Shown in pieces: positions 41,958 to 52,131 of a stretch of 64,000 nt of DNA. The notes beneath the pieces are model-generated. The model did no database searches. It was not told where the DNA came from and was given only the letters and a program-made list of their open reading frames with translations. Position 1 is the stretch's first letter; the number at the start of each line of letters is the position of its first letter. The stretch comes from Desulfovibrio sp. ZJ369. Its GTDB lineage: Bacteria; Desulfobacterota; Desulfovibrionia; Desulfovibrionales; Desulfovibrionaceae. Location of the stretch: NCBI RefSeq assembly GCF_011039085.1, contig NZ_JAAKEI010000002.1:1-64000 (forward strand), written 5' to 3'. The position numbers and the translations under genes are program-made.

Positions 41958-43604
41958 GCCTGTGTGAGCGGTGGCCGCGCCTGTCGCGTCCGCGCCCTGA
42001 TTGCGGATATTGTCCAGAATGGCCGCAATCACCTGCGCCTGCCGGTTCATGGCATCCACCTCAGCGGCGGCGTTGTTCATGGCCTCGGCCATATTGCTGC
42101 TCAGGTCGTTCACCTCCGCGATGTTCCGGTTGATCTCCTCGGAAGCCGCGGACTGCTCGGTGGCGGCCGTGGCGATGGCCGCCACCCGGCTGCTGGAATC
42201 ATTGGCCAGGCTGAAGATTTGCTCCAGGGAACCGCCGGAATCCTGAGCCATGCCGGTCACCTCGTCAATGGCCCGCACCGCGCTTTCCACGGTAAGCGCG
42301 CTTCTGCCGGTCCCCTGCTGGATGGTCTCAATGGCGGATTCCACGTCGCGCGTGGCGCTCATGGTTTTTTCAGCCAGCTTGCGCACTTCGTCGGCCACCA
42401 CCGCAAAGCCGCGCCCCGCGTCACCGGCGCGGGCGGCCTCAATGGCCGCGTTGAGCGCCAGCAGATTGGTCTGATCCGCAATGTCGCGGATCAGCGTGAG
42501 CACCGCGCCGATATCCCGCGCCTGCCTGTCCAGACTTTCCATCTCGCTTTTCAGGCCGGTGGACTGCTCCTGCACGGATTGGATGCTCCGAATGGTGCGC
42601 AGCATCAGCTCCGTGCCGTCCCGGGCCTGCCCCTGCACCGAGGAGGAGGCGTGCGCCGCATTTTCGGCATTGCCCGCCACTTCCAGCACGGTGGAATTCA
42701 TTTCTTCCATGGCCGTGGCTGTTTCGGCCATGCGCGCGGCCACCCGCCGGGTATGCTCGCGCACGTCGTCGATCTTGCCCGTAAGCTGATCCGCCGTGGC
42801 GTTGAGCCCGGCCACCACGCCTTCCAGAGAGTTCACCGTGTCCATACGGGCCTTGACGCTGGCCTCCTCGGCTTCTTTTTGCAGGCGCAGGCGTTCGGTG
42901 ACGTCCCTGGCCACTTCGAGGTGCCCGATCCTCTGGCCCTCCTGATCATGCAGATAGTCCAGCGAGATTTCCATGCTCCTGCCGTTGGGCATGTGATTGA
43001 GGACGTTGTGGTTGCCCTGGCGCAATTGTTCGATGCCGCACTGGGGGGTATTGCAGATATTTCCCTTTTTTTCCGAACAATGGAGGCCGCGCACCTCGGC
43101 CATATCGGTTTTGCCCATGCTGTTGAGGGCAACCGTGTTGCAGAAGGTCCAGCGCATATCCATGTCCGTGACGGAGATGCCGTAAGGCAGCGCATTGAGG
43201 ATGCTCTCGTACCAGTGCGTCTGTGCGCGCAGTTTGCCGACCATGCCCCGCAGGGCTTCGGCCAGATGGCCCAGACAATCGCCGCGGTATACGTCCAGAT
43301 CGATGTTGTCCCCTTGGGCCACGGCTTCGGCAAAGCTCACGCATTTCTTGATCGGCCTGAGTGTGCGGCGAATGTACACGCTGCCGAGCAGCATAATCAG
43401 CGCGGCGGCCGCGAGACTGCAGAACAGAGCGGCAAAAAGGCCGTCTGACGCGGGAACATTGGCCGCCAGGCCGGGCTCAAGCTGTGTCGCCTGCTGGAAT
43501 GAACGATCCAGATAGATATAACCGGGGGCCATCATGGCAGCGCAGGTCAAAAGCACTGCACCGATAAGAACAAGCACAAGTTTTGTGTCGAGAGTTGAGC
43601 GCAT
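41955..43604 (-). CDS. Methyl-accepting chemotaxis protein with cysteine-bearing PAS domain
   Basis: This 549-aa chemoreceptor has two N-terminal transmembrane helices (about 8-30 and 55-77), a HAMP-like segment, a PAS domain (about 125-245) and a C-terminal signalling domain with the hairpin tip [27 protein letters not shown]. The PAS domain carries [14 protein letters not shown] near residues 173-186, three cysteines that might bind haem, a metal or an FeS cluster. GGAGG precedes the ATG by nine bases. The stop TAG is part of a repeat. Confidence 0.9.
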   Translation of the reverse strand: MRSTLDTKLVLVLIGAVLLTCAAMMAPGYIYLDRSFQQATQLEPGLAANVPASDGLFAALFCSLAAAALIMLLGSVYIRRTLRPIKKCVSFAEAVAQGDNIDLDVYRGDCLGHLAEALRGMVGKLRAQTHWYESILNALPYGISVTDMDMRWTFCNTVALNSMGKTDMAEVRGLHCSEKKGNICNTPQCGIEQLRQGNHNVLNHMPNGRSMEISLDYLHDQEGQRIGHLEVARDVTERLRLQKEAEEASVKARMDTVNSLEGVVAGLNATADQLTGKIDDVREHTRRVAARMAETATAMEEMNSTVLEVAGNAENAAHASSSVQGQARDGTELMLRTIRSIQSVQEQSTGLKSEMESLDRQARDIGAVLTLIRDIADQTNLLALNAAIEAARAGDAGRGFAVVADEVRKLAEKTMSATRDVESAIETIQQGTGRSALTVESAVRAIDEVTGMAQDSGGSLEQIFSLANDSSSRVAAIATAATEQSAASEEINRNIAEVNDLSSNMAEAMNNAAAEVDAMNRQAQVIAAILDNIRNQGADATGAATAHTG

Positions 43605-44611
<1,007 letters not shown>

Positions 44612-45424
44612 CTACTTAACCAGAGAGGAAAGCGCGAGCACCAGACAGATGCCGAAAATACAGGAGACAGTCGCCAGATTCCCGTTGCCTGAGACATTGG
44701 CTTCAGGGATGACTTCTTCCACAACCACATAGATCATGGCTCCGGCGGCAAAAGACAGGGCCACCGGCAGAAGTCCGGCCGCGATTCCGGCTGCCAGCGC
44801 GCCGGGCACCGCGCCCAAAGGGGCCGTGACGCCGGAAAGCACGCCGTAAAAACAGGATTTGCGGGCTGAGTAGCCTTCGGCGCGCATGGCCGTGGAAACG
44901 ACCAGCCCTTCCGGCACATTTTGCAGCATGATGGAAAAGGTCAGCACCAGAGCCGTTGTCAGGCCGAGGCTTTCGGAGCCCACGTTCAGGCTTTCGGCCG
45001 CGGCCGCGCCGTATCCCACGCCGATGGCCAGGCCTTCGGGAATATGATGCAGAGCCATGGCCGTGACCAGAAGGATGCTGCGCCGCCAGCTGGTCGAAAG
45101 GCCCTCCGTGGTGTCCTGGAGCATGTGGATGTGCGGCAGCACGCGGTCCAGGCCCCAGAGAAAAGCCGCGCCCAGCAGCAGGCCCGGAATAATGGGCGCA
45201 AAGGACCAGCGCCCCAGATGCGCGGAAAGTTCAAGCGCGGGTTGCAGCAGGCCGAAAAAAGCCGCAGCCAGCATCATGCCCCCGGCCGCGCCCAGCAGAC
45301 AGTCCATGGCCCGGCGAGAAAACTGACGCCGGGTAAAAATAATCGCCGCGCCCAGGCTTACGGAAAGCCAGGAAAGCAGGCCGGCCACCAGGGCCTGGAA
45401 TACGGGCTGTGAAAAAAGTTCCAT
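44612..45424 (-). CDS. ZIP-family divalent metal transporter
   Basis: This 270-aa polytopic protein of the ZupT/GufA branch imports Zn2+ or related ions. The paired metal-site helices are HHIPEGLAIGVGYG near residue 125 and QNVPEGLVVSTAM near 165. The ATG at 45424 has no clear ribosome site; upstream sequence lacks membrane character, so this start is preferred. It lies downstream of recR on the same strand after a 270-bp gap. Confidence 0.85.
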   Translation of the reverse strand: MELFSQPVFQALVAGLLSWLSVSLGAAIIFTRRQFSRRAMDCLLGAAGGMMLAAAFFGLLQPALELSAHLGRWSFAPIIPGLLLGAAFLWGLDRVLPHIHMLQDTTEGLSTSWRRSILLVTAMALHHIPEGLAIGVGYGAAAAESLNVGSESLGLTTALVLTFSIMLQNVPEGLVVSTAMRAEGYSARKSCFYGVLSGVTAPLGAVPGALAAGIAAGLLPVALSFAAGAMIYVVVEEVIPEANVSGNGNLATVSCIFGICLVLALSSLVK

Positions 45425-45694
45425 ACACGACGGATGCTCTTGCTGTCGCGCAGGTTTTGGCCGCGCCGCAGGTTCTGTGCTTCTGCCGCGCCGGTGCGCG
45501 CAAGTCGGCCCGACGCGTGCTTGTGGACAAGACATGCACGGAAGCCCGCAGTGCATGCCCTGCTTTCGGCGTGCCTTGCAAACTCCGGTTGCAGTGATAC
45601 TATAGTCTTTTTGCAGCGGTCTGTCAGCTCATTGATCGTCAGTCACAGGGCTGCCGCATACAGAGCGAAACAGATCAGGTTTCCAGGCACGTTT

Positions 45695-46303
45695 TTACAA
45701 GTCCTGTCGATATTGCAGGGACTGGCGCAGGGTCTCCCTGTCCATGTATTTGATCTCCGCGCCCAAAGGAATGCCCTGGGCCAGGCGGGACAGCCGGATC
45801 TGCGGGAAGCGCTTGCGCACCAGCCGCCGGATGAAGGAGGCGGTGTTTTCCGCTTCCAGGGTGGCGCCGAGCGCCAGGATCAGTTCCCGCACCTCGCCTT
45901 CGGCCAGACGGTTCACGAGCCTGTCCAGATCCAGGCTTTGGGAATCCGTCCGCTCCAGGGGCGCCAGCAGGCCGCCCAGAATCATATATTGGCCGCGGTA
46001 AAAGCCGCCTTCATCCAGGGTCAGCATACTGTCCCACTCCGTGACCAGGCAAAGCACGTCGCGGCTCCGCCCGGCGTCGGCGCAGATCGCGCAAGGGTCA
46101 GTGGACGAAAGGCCGCCACAGCGCGAGCAGAGATGCAGATTGTCGCGCAAATCATGAATGCCCCGGCCCAGGCGTCGGGTTTCGGCCTCCGGCCACTTCA
46201 GCAGGGTCATGGCCACGCGCATGGCCGACTTGGGCCCCAGGCCCGGCAGCCGGGCGAGCTGCTCCACCAGGGCCTTGAGAGGTTCGGGAATCCGGCTGTG
46301 CAT
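45695..46303 (-). CDS. recR: Recombination mediator RecR
   Basis: RecR (202 aa) works with RecO/RecF to load RecA at gaps. It has the helix-hairpin-helix LARLPGLGPKSAMRVAM, the zinc finger CSRCGGLSSTDPCAICADAGRS and a Toprim domain (ILALGATLEAENTA). It is the last gene of the conserved dnaX-ybaB-recR cluster, starting 11 bp after ybaB. Confidence 0.95.
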   Translation of the reverse strand: MHSRIPEPLKALVEQLARLPGLGPKSAMRVAMTLLKWPEAETRRLGRGIHDLRDNLHLCSRCGGLSSTDPCAICADAGRSRDVLCLVTEWDSMLTLDEGGFYRGQYMILGGLLAPLERTDSQSLDLDRLVNRLAEGEVRELILALGATLEAENTASFIRRLVRKRFPQIRLSRLAQGIPLGAEIKYMDRETLRQSLQYRQDL

Positions 46304-46314
46304 GATCGGGTCTC

Positions 46315-46626
46315 TTAGAATACGCCGGGCAGTTTGATGCCCCCGGAAATAGCGTTCATCTCGCGCTCCAGGGTCTCGCGGGCAATGCGCCCGGCCTCGT
46401 TGACAGCGGCCAGGATAAGATCCTGAAGCATTTCCACGTCGCCGCCTTCCAGCGCTTTGGGATCGATAATCAGCTTGCGCAGCTCCTGCCTGCCGGAAAC
46501 CTCGGCCTTGACCATGCCGCCGCCGCTGGCCGCCTCGTAAGAGCGCTCGGCCATCTCCTGTTGCAGTTTGGACAGTTTGCCTTGCATGACCTGTGCCTGG
46601 CGCAGGATGTCGTTCATATTACGCAT
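46315..46626 (-). CDS. YbaB/EbfC nucleoid-associated protein
   Basis: This 103-aa DNA-binding protein has the family pattern MNDILRQAQVMQGKLSKLQQEM and the beta segment GGGMVKAEVSGRQELRKLIIDP. It sits between dnaX and recR as in most bacteria. The start could be the first Met (MRNMN) or Met4. Confidence 0.92.
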   Translation of the reverse strand: MRNMNDILRQAQVMQGKLSKLQQEMAERSYEAASGGGMVKAEVSGRQELRKLIIDPKALEGGDVEMLQDLILAAVNEAGRIARETLEREMNAISGGIKLPGVF

Positions 46627-46644
46627 GGTTTGCTCCTTGAAAGC

Positions 46645-48531
46645 TTAAGATTTGATTTCAGTGCAATGCTCAATGGAAGCCTTGAGCACTTCCAGGCAGG
46701 GTTGCAGCTCGGGTTTTTTGCTGAACTCCGCAATGAGCTCTGGCTCGCTGCGCGTCGGACGCGGGGCGAGCAGCTCCAGTTGCGGCTCCCGCAGGCCGTA
46801 GGCCCGGAGCGCCGCTTCCAGCGCGCCGCGTTGTTTCTCCAGTTGGTGCAGCAGGGTTTCCGCCCTGGGCGTCAGGCGCAGACGCTCCCCCTGCCAGTCC
46901 GCGCGCGCGGCGCGCAGCAGATGCTGTGCAGGCGCGGGCCGCCCGGCCGCCTGCTCGGCCGCGCAAAATTCGCAAAAGGCCTGCCAGTCCGGCTGAAAAC
47001 CGGGAGCCGCGACGCCAGGCGGCGTGGGGAAATGTTCTTCCGCATGTCCGGCTGCCGGAGCCGGGCGCTGCTCCGGCGGCGCATCAGCCGCAGTTGCGCG
47101 CGGCATGGCCTGCGTTTCTTCCCCGGCTTTTTCCGGCCGGAGGGGAGAGGGCGCAGCTTGTTTCAGTCCGGAATCCGGGCCGGATTCAGAAGGAGGCTCC
47201 GGCCGGGATCGCGGAGCGGCCTCAGCTCCGGGCTTTGGCCCTGCGGGAGCTTCTTCCGGCGGCATGGGCGGCACAGCGGAAGCGGCAGGCCCACGGCTTT
47301 GCGGCGGAGGCGCGGCCGCGGGGGCGTTTTCCGACCCCGGTGGGGGCGAAGCTCCGGGAACGGCACTGGAGCCGGACGCCTCAGCCCTTGCCGGGCCGCG
47401 GTCCGCCTGGCGGTCCGGCAGGCAATCCAGGGGCAGCAGTTGCGGCAGGAGGGCCAGATTGAGCAGCAGCAGCTCAAGCGCGGCCGCCGGTTCCGGGCTT
47501 TGCACAATGCCGCGCTGGGCATCCAGCGTCATCTGCCAGGCCGCGTGCAGATGCCCGGCGGAAAAGCGCGGGGCCAGCTCCTGCCAGAGCGCGGCCTCAT
47601 CCGCGGGCAGTTGCAGACTTTGCAGCATGGCTTTGCCGCCCTGGCGCAGCAGAAAAAGGTTGCGCAGATTCCCGGCCAGCTCGCGCGTGAAAAAACCGAT
47701 GTCAATGCCCTGCCGGAGAATCTCGCGGCACAGCCCGGCCACAGCCCCGCAATCCCGCTCAAGCAGGGCGTCAAACAGGCGGCTGAACACTTCCCGGCCT
47801 GCCAGGCCGAGAACTTCGCGGGTCATGGCCGCGGTCAGGCTTTCGCCGCCCAGAGCCAGCGCCTGATCCAGCAGGGACATGCCGTCGCGCACGCTGCCCG
47901 CCGCGCGGCGGGCGATGAGGCGCAGCGCGCTCTCCTCAAAAGGTATGCCTTCTTTCTGCAGCACCGCGGTCAAATGGGCCAGGAGCGCCTCTTCGCTCAG
48001 ATGCCGGAAAACAAAGTGCTGGCAGCGGCTGACGATGGTCACCGGGAATTTGTGGGCCTCGGTGGTGGCGAAGATGAAAACCACGCGCTCCGGCGGCTCT
48101 TCCAACGTCTTGAGCAGGGCGTTGAAGGCGTTGCGGGTGAGCATGTGGGCTTCGTCGATAATGAAGATTTTGTAACGGCCTTCCATGGGCGCGTAACCGA
48201 TGGTCTCGCGCAGGGAACGGGCGTCTTCAACGCTGTTGTTGGACGCGCCGTCGATTTCGGTCACGTCCACATGGCCGCCCTGGGTGATCTTGCGGCATTG
48301 GGCGCACTCGTTGCAGGGTTCGGGGCCGGGCGCGTGCTCGCAGTTGAGAGCCTTGGCGAAAATGCGGGCAATGGTGGTCTTGCCCACGCCGCGCGTGCCG
48401 CTTAAAAGATAGGCGGCCGCCGGGCGATCTTCGGCCGCGGCGCGGGAGAGCACGGCCTTGACCATGTCCTGCCCGGCCACCTGGGCGAAGGTCTGGGGGC
48501 GGTAACGCGTTGCGAGAGACAGATGCTTCAT
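46645..48531 (-). CDS. dnaX: DNA polymerase III subunits gamma/tau
   Basis: DnaX (628 aa) is the clamp-loader ATPase. It has Walker A GTRGVGKTT, zinc-binding cysteines in CEHAPGPEPCNECAQC, the Walker B DEAH and the sensor region (TTEAHKFPVTIVSRCQHF). Residues about 375-500 are a Pro/Ala/Glu-rich linker, followed by a C-terminal domain of tau type. I cannot identify a frameshift site for a gamma form. It heads the dnaX-ybaB-recR cluster. Confidence 0.95.
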   Translation of the reverse strand: MKHLSLATRYRPQTFAQVAGQDMVKAVLSRAAAEDRPAAAYLLSGTRGVGKTTIARIFAKALNCEHAPGPEPCNECAQCRKITQGGHVDVTEIDGASNNSVEDARSLRETIGYAPMEGRYKIFIIDEAHMLTRNAFNALLKTLEEPPERVVFIFATTEAHKFPVTIVSRCQHFVFRHLSEEALLAHLTAVLQKEGIPFEESALRLIARRAAGSVRDGMSLLDQALALGGESLTAAMTREVLGLAGREVFSRLFDALLERDCGAVAGLCREILRQGIDIGFFTRELAGNLRNLFLLRQGGKAMLQSLQLPADEAALWQELAPRFSAGHLHAAWQMTLDAQRGIVQSPEPAAALELLLLNLALLPQLLPLDCLPDRQADRGPARAEASGSSAVPGASPPPGSENAPAAAPPPQSRGPAASAVPPMPPEEAPAGPKPGAEAAPRSRPEPPSESGPDSGLKQAAPSPLRPEKAGEETQAMPRATAADAPPEQRPAPAAGHAEEHFPTPPGVAAPGFQPDWQAFCEFCAAEQAAGRPAPAQHLLRAARADWQGERLRLTPRAETLLHQLEKQRGALEAALRAYGLREPQLELLAPRPTRSEPELIAEFSKKPELQPCLEVLKASIEHCTEIKS

Positions 48532-48716
48532 GAGGAGCTGCCGCCGCTCAGGCGCGGCCGGGCGCTGTGCTTTCGCGATCCGTCAGGGGAAACGTGCCTT
48601 GCGGTGCGGCCGTGGGCCATGCGCTGGCCTGATCCGCAAGGGTTCGTTCTTCCCGTGGACGTTGAAACGTTGCAGCGCCCCGTCGCGCCTGAAGGCCGGG
48701 AAAGGTTTGTTGCGCG

Positions 48717-49637
48717 CTATACAGTGTAATGATGCAGCCAGCCGGCATACTTGGGATTCTCGCCTTTCACGGCTTTAAAAAATTCCGCCTGTAAATGTTT
48801 GGTCACCGGGCCCGCGTGCCCTTGACCTATCTGGCGGTGATCCAGCTCGCGGATGGGCGTAAGCTCGGCCGCCGTGCCGGTAAAGAAGGCCTCATCCGCA
48901 ATGTAGAACTCGTCGCGGGTAAACTGCTGCTCTTCCACCGCATAGCCCAGGTCGCGGGCCACGGTCATCACCGACTGGCGCGTAATGCCGCCGAGAATGG
49001 AAGTCCAGGGGGTTGTCTTGATCAGCCCGTCGCGCACGATGAAAATATTTTCGCCCGTGGCTTCGGAAACAAAGCCGTTGGTATCCAGCATCACGGCCTC
49101 GTCGTAGCCATCTTCCCTGGCTTCGATCTTGGCCAGAATGGAGTTGATGTAATTGCCGGAAGCCTTGGCTTTGGACATGCTGGTGTTCACATGGCTGCGC
49201 GCAAAGGAGCTTGTTTTGACCCGGATGCCTTTTTCCAGGGCCTCGGCGCCCAGATAGGCTCCCCACGGCCAGACCGCGATGATCGTCTGCACGGCGTTGC
49301 TGCCGGGGTAGACGCCCATTTCGCCCCGCCCCACAAAGGAGAGCGGGCGGATATAGCCTTCGGGCAGCTTGTTGGCTTCCAGGGTTTCAATGCAGGCCCT
49401 GGCGAGTTCTTCGGCGTTGTAAGGGAGGTCCATGCGCAGAATTTTGGCGGAATTGAGCATGCGCTTGCAATGATCCTCCAGGCGGAAGACCGCGGAGGTC
49501 CCGTCGGCGCAGGCATAGGCCCGGATGCCTTCAAAAATGGCGCTGCCGTAGTGCAAGGCATGCGTGAGAACATGAACCTGGGCTTCTTCCCAGGGAACCA
49601 TTTTCCCGTCGAACCAGATGAACTTCGTTGTCTGCAT
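48717..49637 (-). CDS. ilvE: Branched-chain amino acid aminotransferase
   Basis: IlvE (306 aa) is a fold-IV PLP enzyme that makes Leu, Ile and Val from their keto acids. It has FDGKMVPWEEAQVHVLTHALHYG, the PLP-lysine segment SKAKASGNYINSILAKIEA and DTNGFVSEATGENIFIV. GAGG lies seven bases before the ATG. It appears monocistronic; the 185-bp gap to dnaX contains no convincing gene. Confidence 0.93.
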   Translation of the reverse strand: MQTTKFIWFDGKMVPWEEAQVHVLTHALHYGSAIFEGIRAYACADGTSAVFRLEDHCKRMLNSAKILRMDLPYNAEELARACIETLEANKLPEGYIRPLSFVGRGEMGVYPGSNAVQTIIAVWPWGAYLGAEALEKGIRVKTSSFARSHVNTSMSKAKASGNYINSILAKIEAREDGYDEAVMLDTNGFVSEATGENIFIVRDGLIKTTPWTSILGGITRQSVMTVARDLGYAVEEQQFTRDEFYIADEAFFTGTAAELTPIRELDHRQIGQGHAGPVTKHLQAEFFKAVKGENPKYAGWLHHYTV

Positions 49638-49869
49638 GGCTTAACCTCGCAAAAACCGCTGTGTGGGACGCCGTGCCTCGCCGGGCCGCTGCCGGGCGCG
49701 GGGGCGCAATTCCCGAAAACTACTGAAAAGCGGCGGAGATGGCAAGCCTTGTCAGCCGACCGCCGAGAGGGTAGAACGGCCCTGGCCGGGAAGGGCCGGG
49801 CGGTCTGCGTCCAGACCCCGGCACGACCCAAAACTGCGCAACGACAAGCAGCGCTGAGAGGCGGAAATC

Positions 49870-51627
49870 ATGAATGAAAGCACGGTCCTGGGCATTGACG
49901 CGGGCGGCACGCATACCGACGCGGTGCTGATTACGACGCGGGGGACACAACTGCGGCTTGCGGCCGCGGCCAAGGTCCCCACCCGGCATGAGGATTTGCC
50001 CGCTTCGGTGCGGGACGTGCTGGCGGAGCTGGCCCGGACCCTCGGCAGCGACGGCAGGGCCTTGTTGGGCGGCGTGCGGCGCGTGACCCTGGGCACGACG
50101 CTGGCCGTCAATGCCCTGGTGCAGGGCCGCGCCGACAGCGTGGGTCTGGCGCTTTCCGCCGGGCCGGGCCTGGATCCGGGCCGCTTCGGCCTGGGCGGGC
50201 ATGTCTGCGTGGCGCCCGGCGGTCTGGATCATCGGGGCGTGGAAGTGAGCCCCCTGCAAGCGGCCGGGCTGGCCGGCCAGGCGGCGCGCTGGCAAGAGCA
50301 GGGCGTGACCGCCGCGGCCTGCGTGGGTAAGTTTTCCCCCCGCAATCCGGCCCATGAGCAGGCCATGAGCGCCGCGCTCCTGAAGGGCGCGAAACTGCGG
50401 ATCACGCTGGGGCACAGGCTTTCGGGCCGCCTGAACTTTCCGCGCCGCATCGCCACGGCCTATTACAATGCCGCTGTGGAGCGCCTGCACAACAATTTTC
50501 TGGATGCCGTGGAAGCGGCGCTGGCCGGGGCGGGCGTGCGCGCGTCGGTCAGCCTGCTCAAAGCCGACGGCGGGGCCGTGCCCGTCTCCCTTTCGCGGCG
50601 CGAGCCCGTGCAGTCGATTCTCTCCGGCCCGGCGGCCAGCGTGATGGGCGTCATGGCCCTCTGTCCGGGCCTTGCGCAAGGCTGCGCTCTTTTGCTGGAT
50701 ATGGGCGGCACCACCACGGACATGGCTGTTTTTGCCCACGGCTCGCCGGTCGTCGATCGTGACGGGATGCGGCTTGAAGGCCGTCGCACTCTGGTGCGGG
50801 CGCTGGCTTCCGTCTCCATCGGCGTCGGCGGGGATTCGCTGCTCAGCGTTGCGGGCGCGGGACAGGACGCGCGCGTGCGCACAGGCCCGCTGCGCGAGGG
50901 GCCCGCGCTGGCCTTCGGCGGCAACCGGCCCACCTTGCTGGACGCGCTCAATGTCGTGAACGATGCGCAAAGCGGCTCCACTGCCGGGGAGGATGAAGGT
51001 CTGCGCGGCACAATGGCGGGCAATGCCGCGGCGTCCCGCGCGGGCGTGGCGGCACTGGCCGCCACCTGCGGTCTTGCGCCCGAAGTTCTGGCCCGACGCG
51101 CCGTGGACGACGCGCTGGATCAGATCCGGCTGGCCGCGCGGGATTTGATCGAAACGGTCAATGCGGGGCCGGTGTATACCCTGGCCGCGCTCAAGGCCGC
51201 GCGGGAAGTCCGGCCCGATCGCCTCGTGCTGGTGGGCGGCCCGGCGGACTGCATCCGCGGGAGGCTGGCCGCGGCCTTTGGTCTGCCGGTGGAAAGTCCG
51301 GCCAATGCGGCGGTTGCCAATGCCGTGGGCGCGGCCCTGACCCTGCCCACCGCGGCCCTTGAGATCTACGCGGACACCGGCAGGGGCGTCTTGCGCGCGC
51401 CTGCGCTGGATCTGGAAGAGCGCATCGGCAAGGGCTATACCCTGAATGCGGCCGAGCGGCGCGCCGCGGATCTGCTTACGGCCCGCCTGGCGGGCGAGGG
51501 CGTGCCTGAGGCGGCCGTGGAAATCACGGAGGCCGACCTGTTCGCCACCCTGGACGACGGCGGTTATGGCAGCAAGGATATCCGGGTCGCCTGCCAGGTG
51601 GTGCCGGGCATTGCCGGCAGGCTCTGA
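49870..51627 (+). CDS. Hydantoinase/oxoprolinase-family ATP-dependent enzyme
   Basis: This 585-aa protein of the HyuA family has the ASKHA ATPase fold: N-terminal GIDAGGTHTDAVLI, SGPAASVMGVM near residue 252 and DMGGTTTDMAVF near 278. Members hydrolyse hydantoins, oxoproline or acetone-type substrates with ATP, usually with a HyuB subunit. No hyuB is adjacent, so it may work alone or with an unlinked partner. GAGG lies eight bases before the ATG. The gene ends 30 bp before trmL. Confidence 0.8.
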   Translation: MNESTVLGIDAGGTHTDAVLITTRGTQLRLAAAAKVPTRHEDLPASVRDVLAELARTLGSDGRALLGGVRRVTLGTTLAVNALVQGRADSVGLALSAGPGLDPGRFGLGGHVCVAPGGLDHRGVEVSPLQAAGLAGQAARWQEQGVTAAACVGKFSPRNPAHEQAMSAALLKGAKLRITLGHRLSGRLNFPRRIATAYYNAAVERLHNNFLDAVEAALAGAGVRASVSLLKADGGAVPVSLSRREPVQSILSGPAASVMGVMALCPGLAQGCALLLDMGGTTTDMAVFAHGSPVVDRDGMRLEGRRTLVRALASVSIGVGGDSLLSVAGAGQDARVRTGPLREGPALAFGGNRPTLLDALNVVNDAQSGSTAGEDEGLRGTMAGNAAASRAGVAALAATCGLAPEVLARRAVDDALDQIRLAARDLIETVNAGPVYTLAALKAAREVRPDRLVLVGGPADCIRGRLAAAFGLPVESPANAAVANAVGAALTLPTAALEIYADTGRGVLRAPALDLEERIGKGYTLNAAERRAADLLTARLAGEGVPEAAVEITEADLFATLDDGGYGSKDIRVACQVVPGIAGRL

Positions 51628-51657
51628 AGGCGGGGCTGCCCGACGGAAACGAATGTC

Positions 51658-52131
51658 ATGCAGATTGTTCTTTTTGAGCCGGAAATACCTCCCAATACCG
51701 GCAATATCGCCCGGCTCTGCGCGGCCACGGGCACATGCCTGAACCTCATTGAGCCTTTGGGCTTCAAGCTGGAAAACCGTTACCTCAGGCGCGCGGGCCT
51801 GGACTACTGGCCCAATGTGGAGCTGCGCGTCTGGCCGGACTGGGACGCCTTTGCGGCGCAAGGGCAGCAGGGCGGCCGCCTGGTGCTGACGTCAGCCAAA
51901 GAGGCCGCAACGTGCGCGCCGCTGCAGCATTTCGCCTTTGAGCGCGCCGACTGCCTGGTTTTCGGCCCTGAGACGCGCGGCCTGCCGCCGGACATTCTGG
52001 CCCGTTCGCCGCATCGGGTGCGTATTCCCATGCTGGAAGGGGGCGTGCGCAGCCTGAATCTTTCCACAGCCGCGGGTATCGTGCTCTACATGGCCCTGGC
52101 CCGTTGCGGCCTGCTGGAGGCCTGGGCGTGA
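51658..52131 (+). CDS. trmL: tRNA (cytidine/uridine-34-2'-O)-methyltransferase
   Basis: TrmL (157 aa) methylates the wobble base of leucine tRNAs. It is a minimal SPOUT enzyme with the trefoil-knot motifs NTGNIARLCAATG, LVFGPETRGLP and RIPMLEGGVRSLNLSTAAGI. Its stop overlaps the GTG start of cbiB (GTGA), suggesting coupling. Confidence 0.92.
   Translation: MQIVLFEPEIPPNTGNIARLCAATGTCLNLIEPLGFKLENRYLRRAGLDYWPNVELRVWPDWDAFAAQGQQGGRLVLTSAKEAATCAPLQHFAFERADCLVFGPETRGLPPDILARSPHRVRIPMLEGGVRSLNLSTAAGIVLYMALARCGLLEAWA

Noticed and set aside
48523-48729. 68-codon plus-strand frame between dnaX and ilvE
   Set aside because: Overlaps the dnaX start, lacks a ribosome site and shows no family character; it is probably the promoter region of dnaX.
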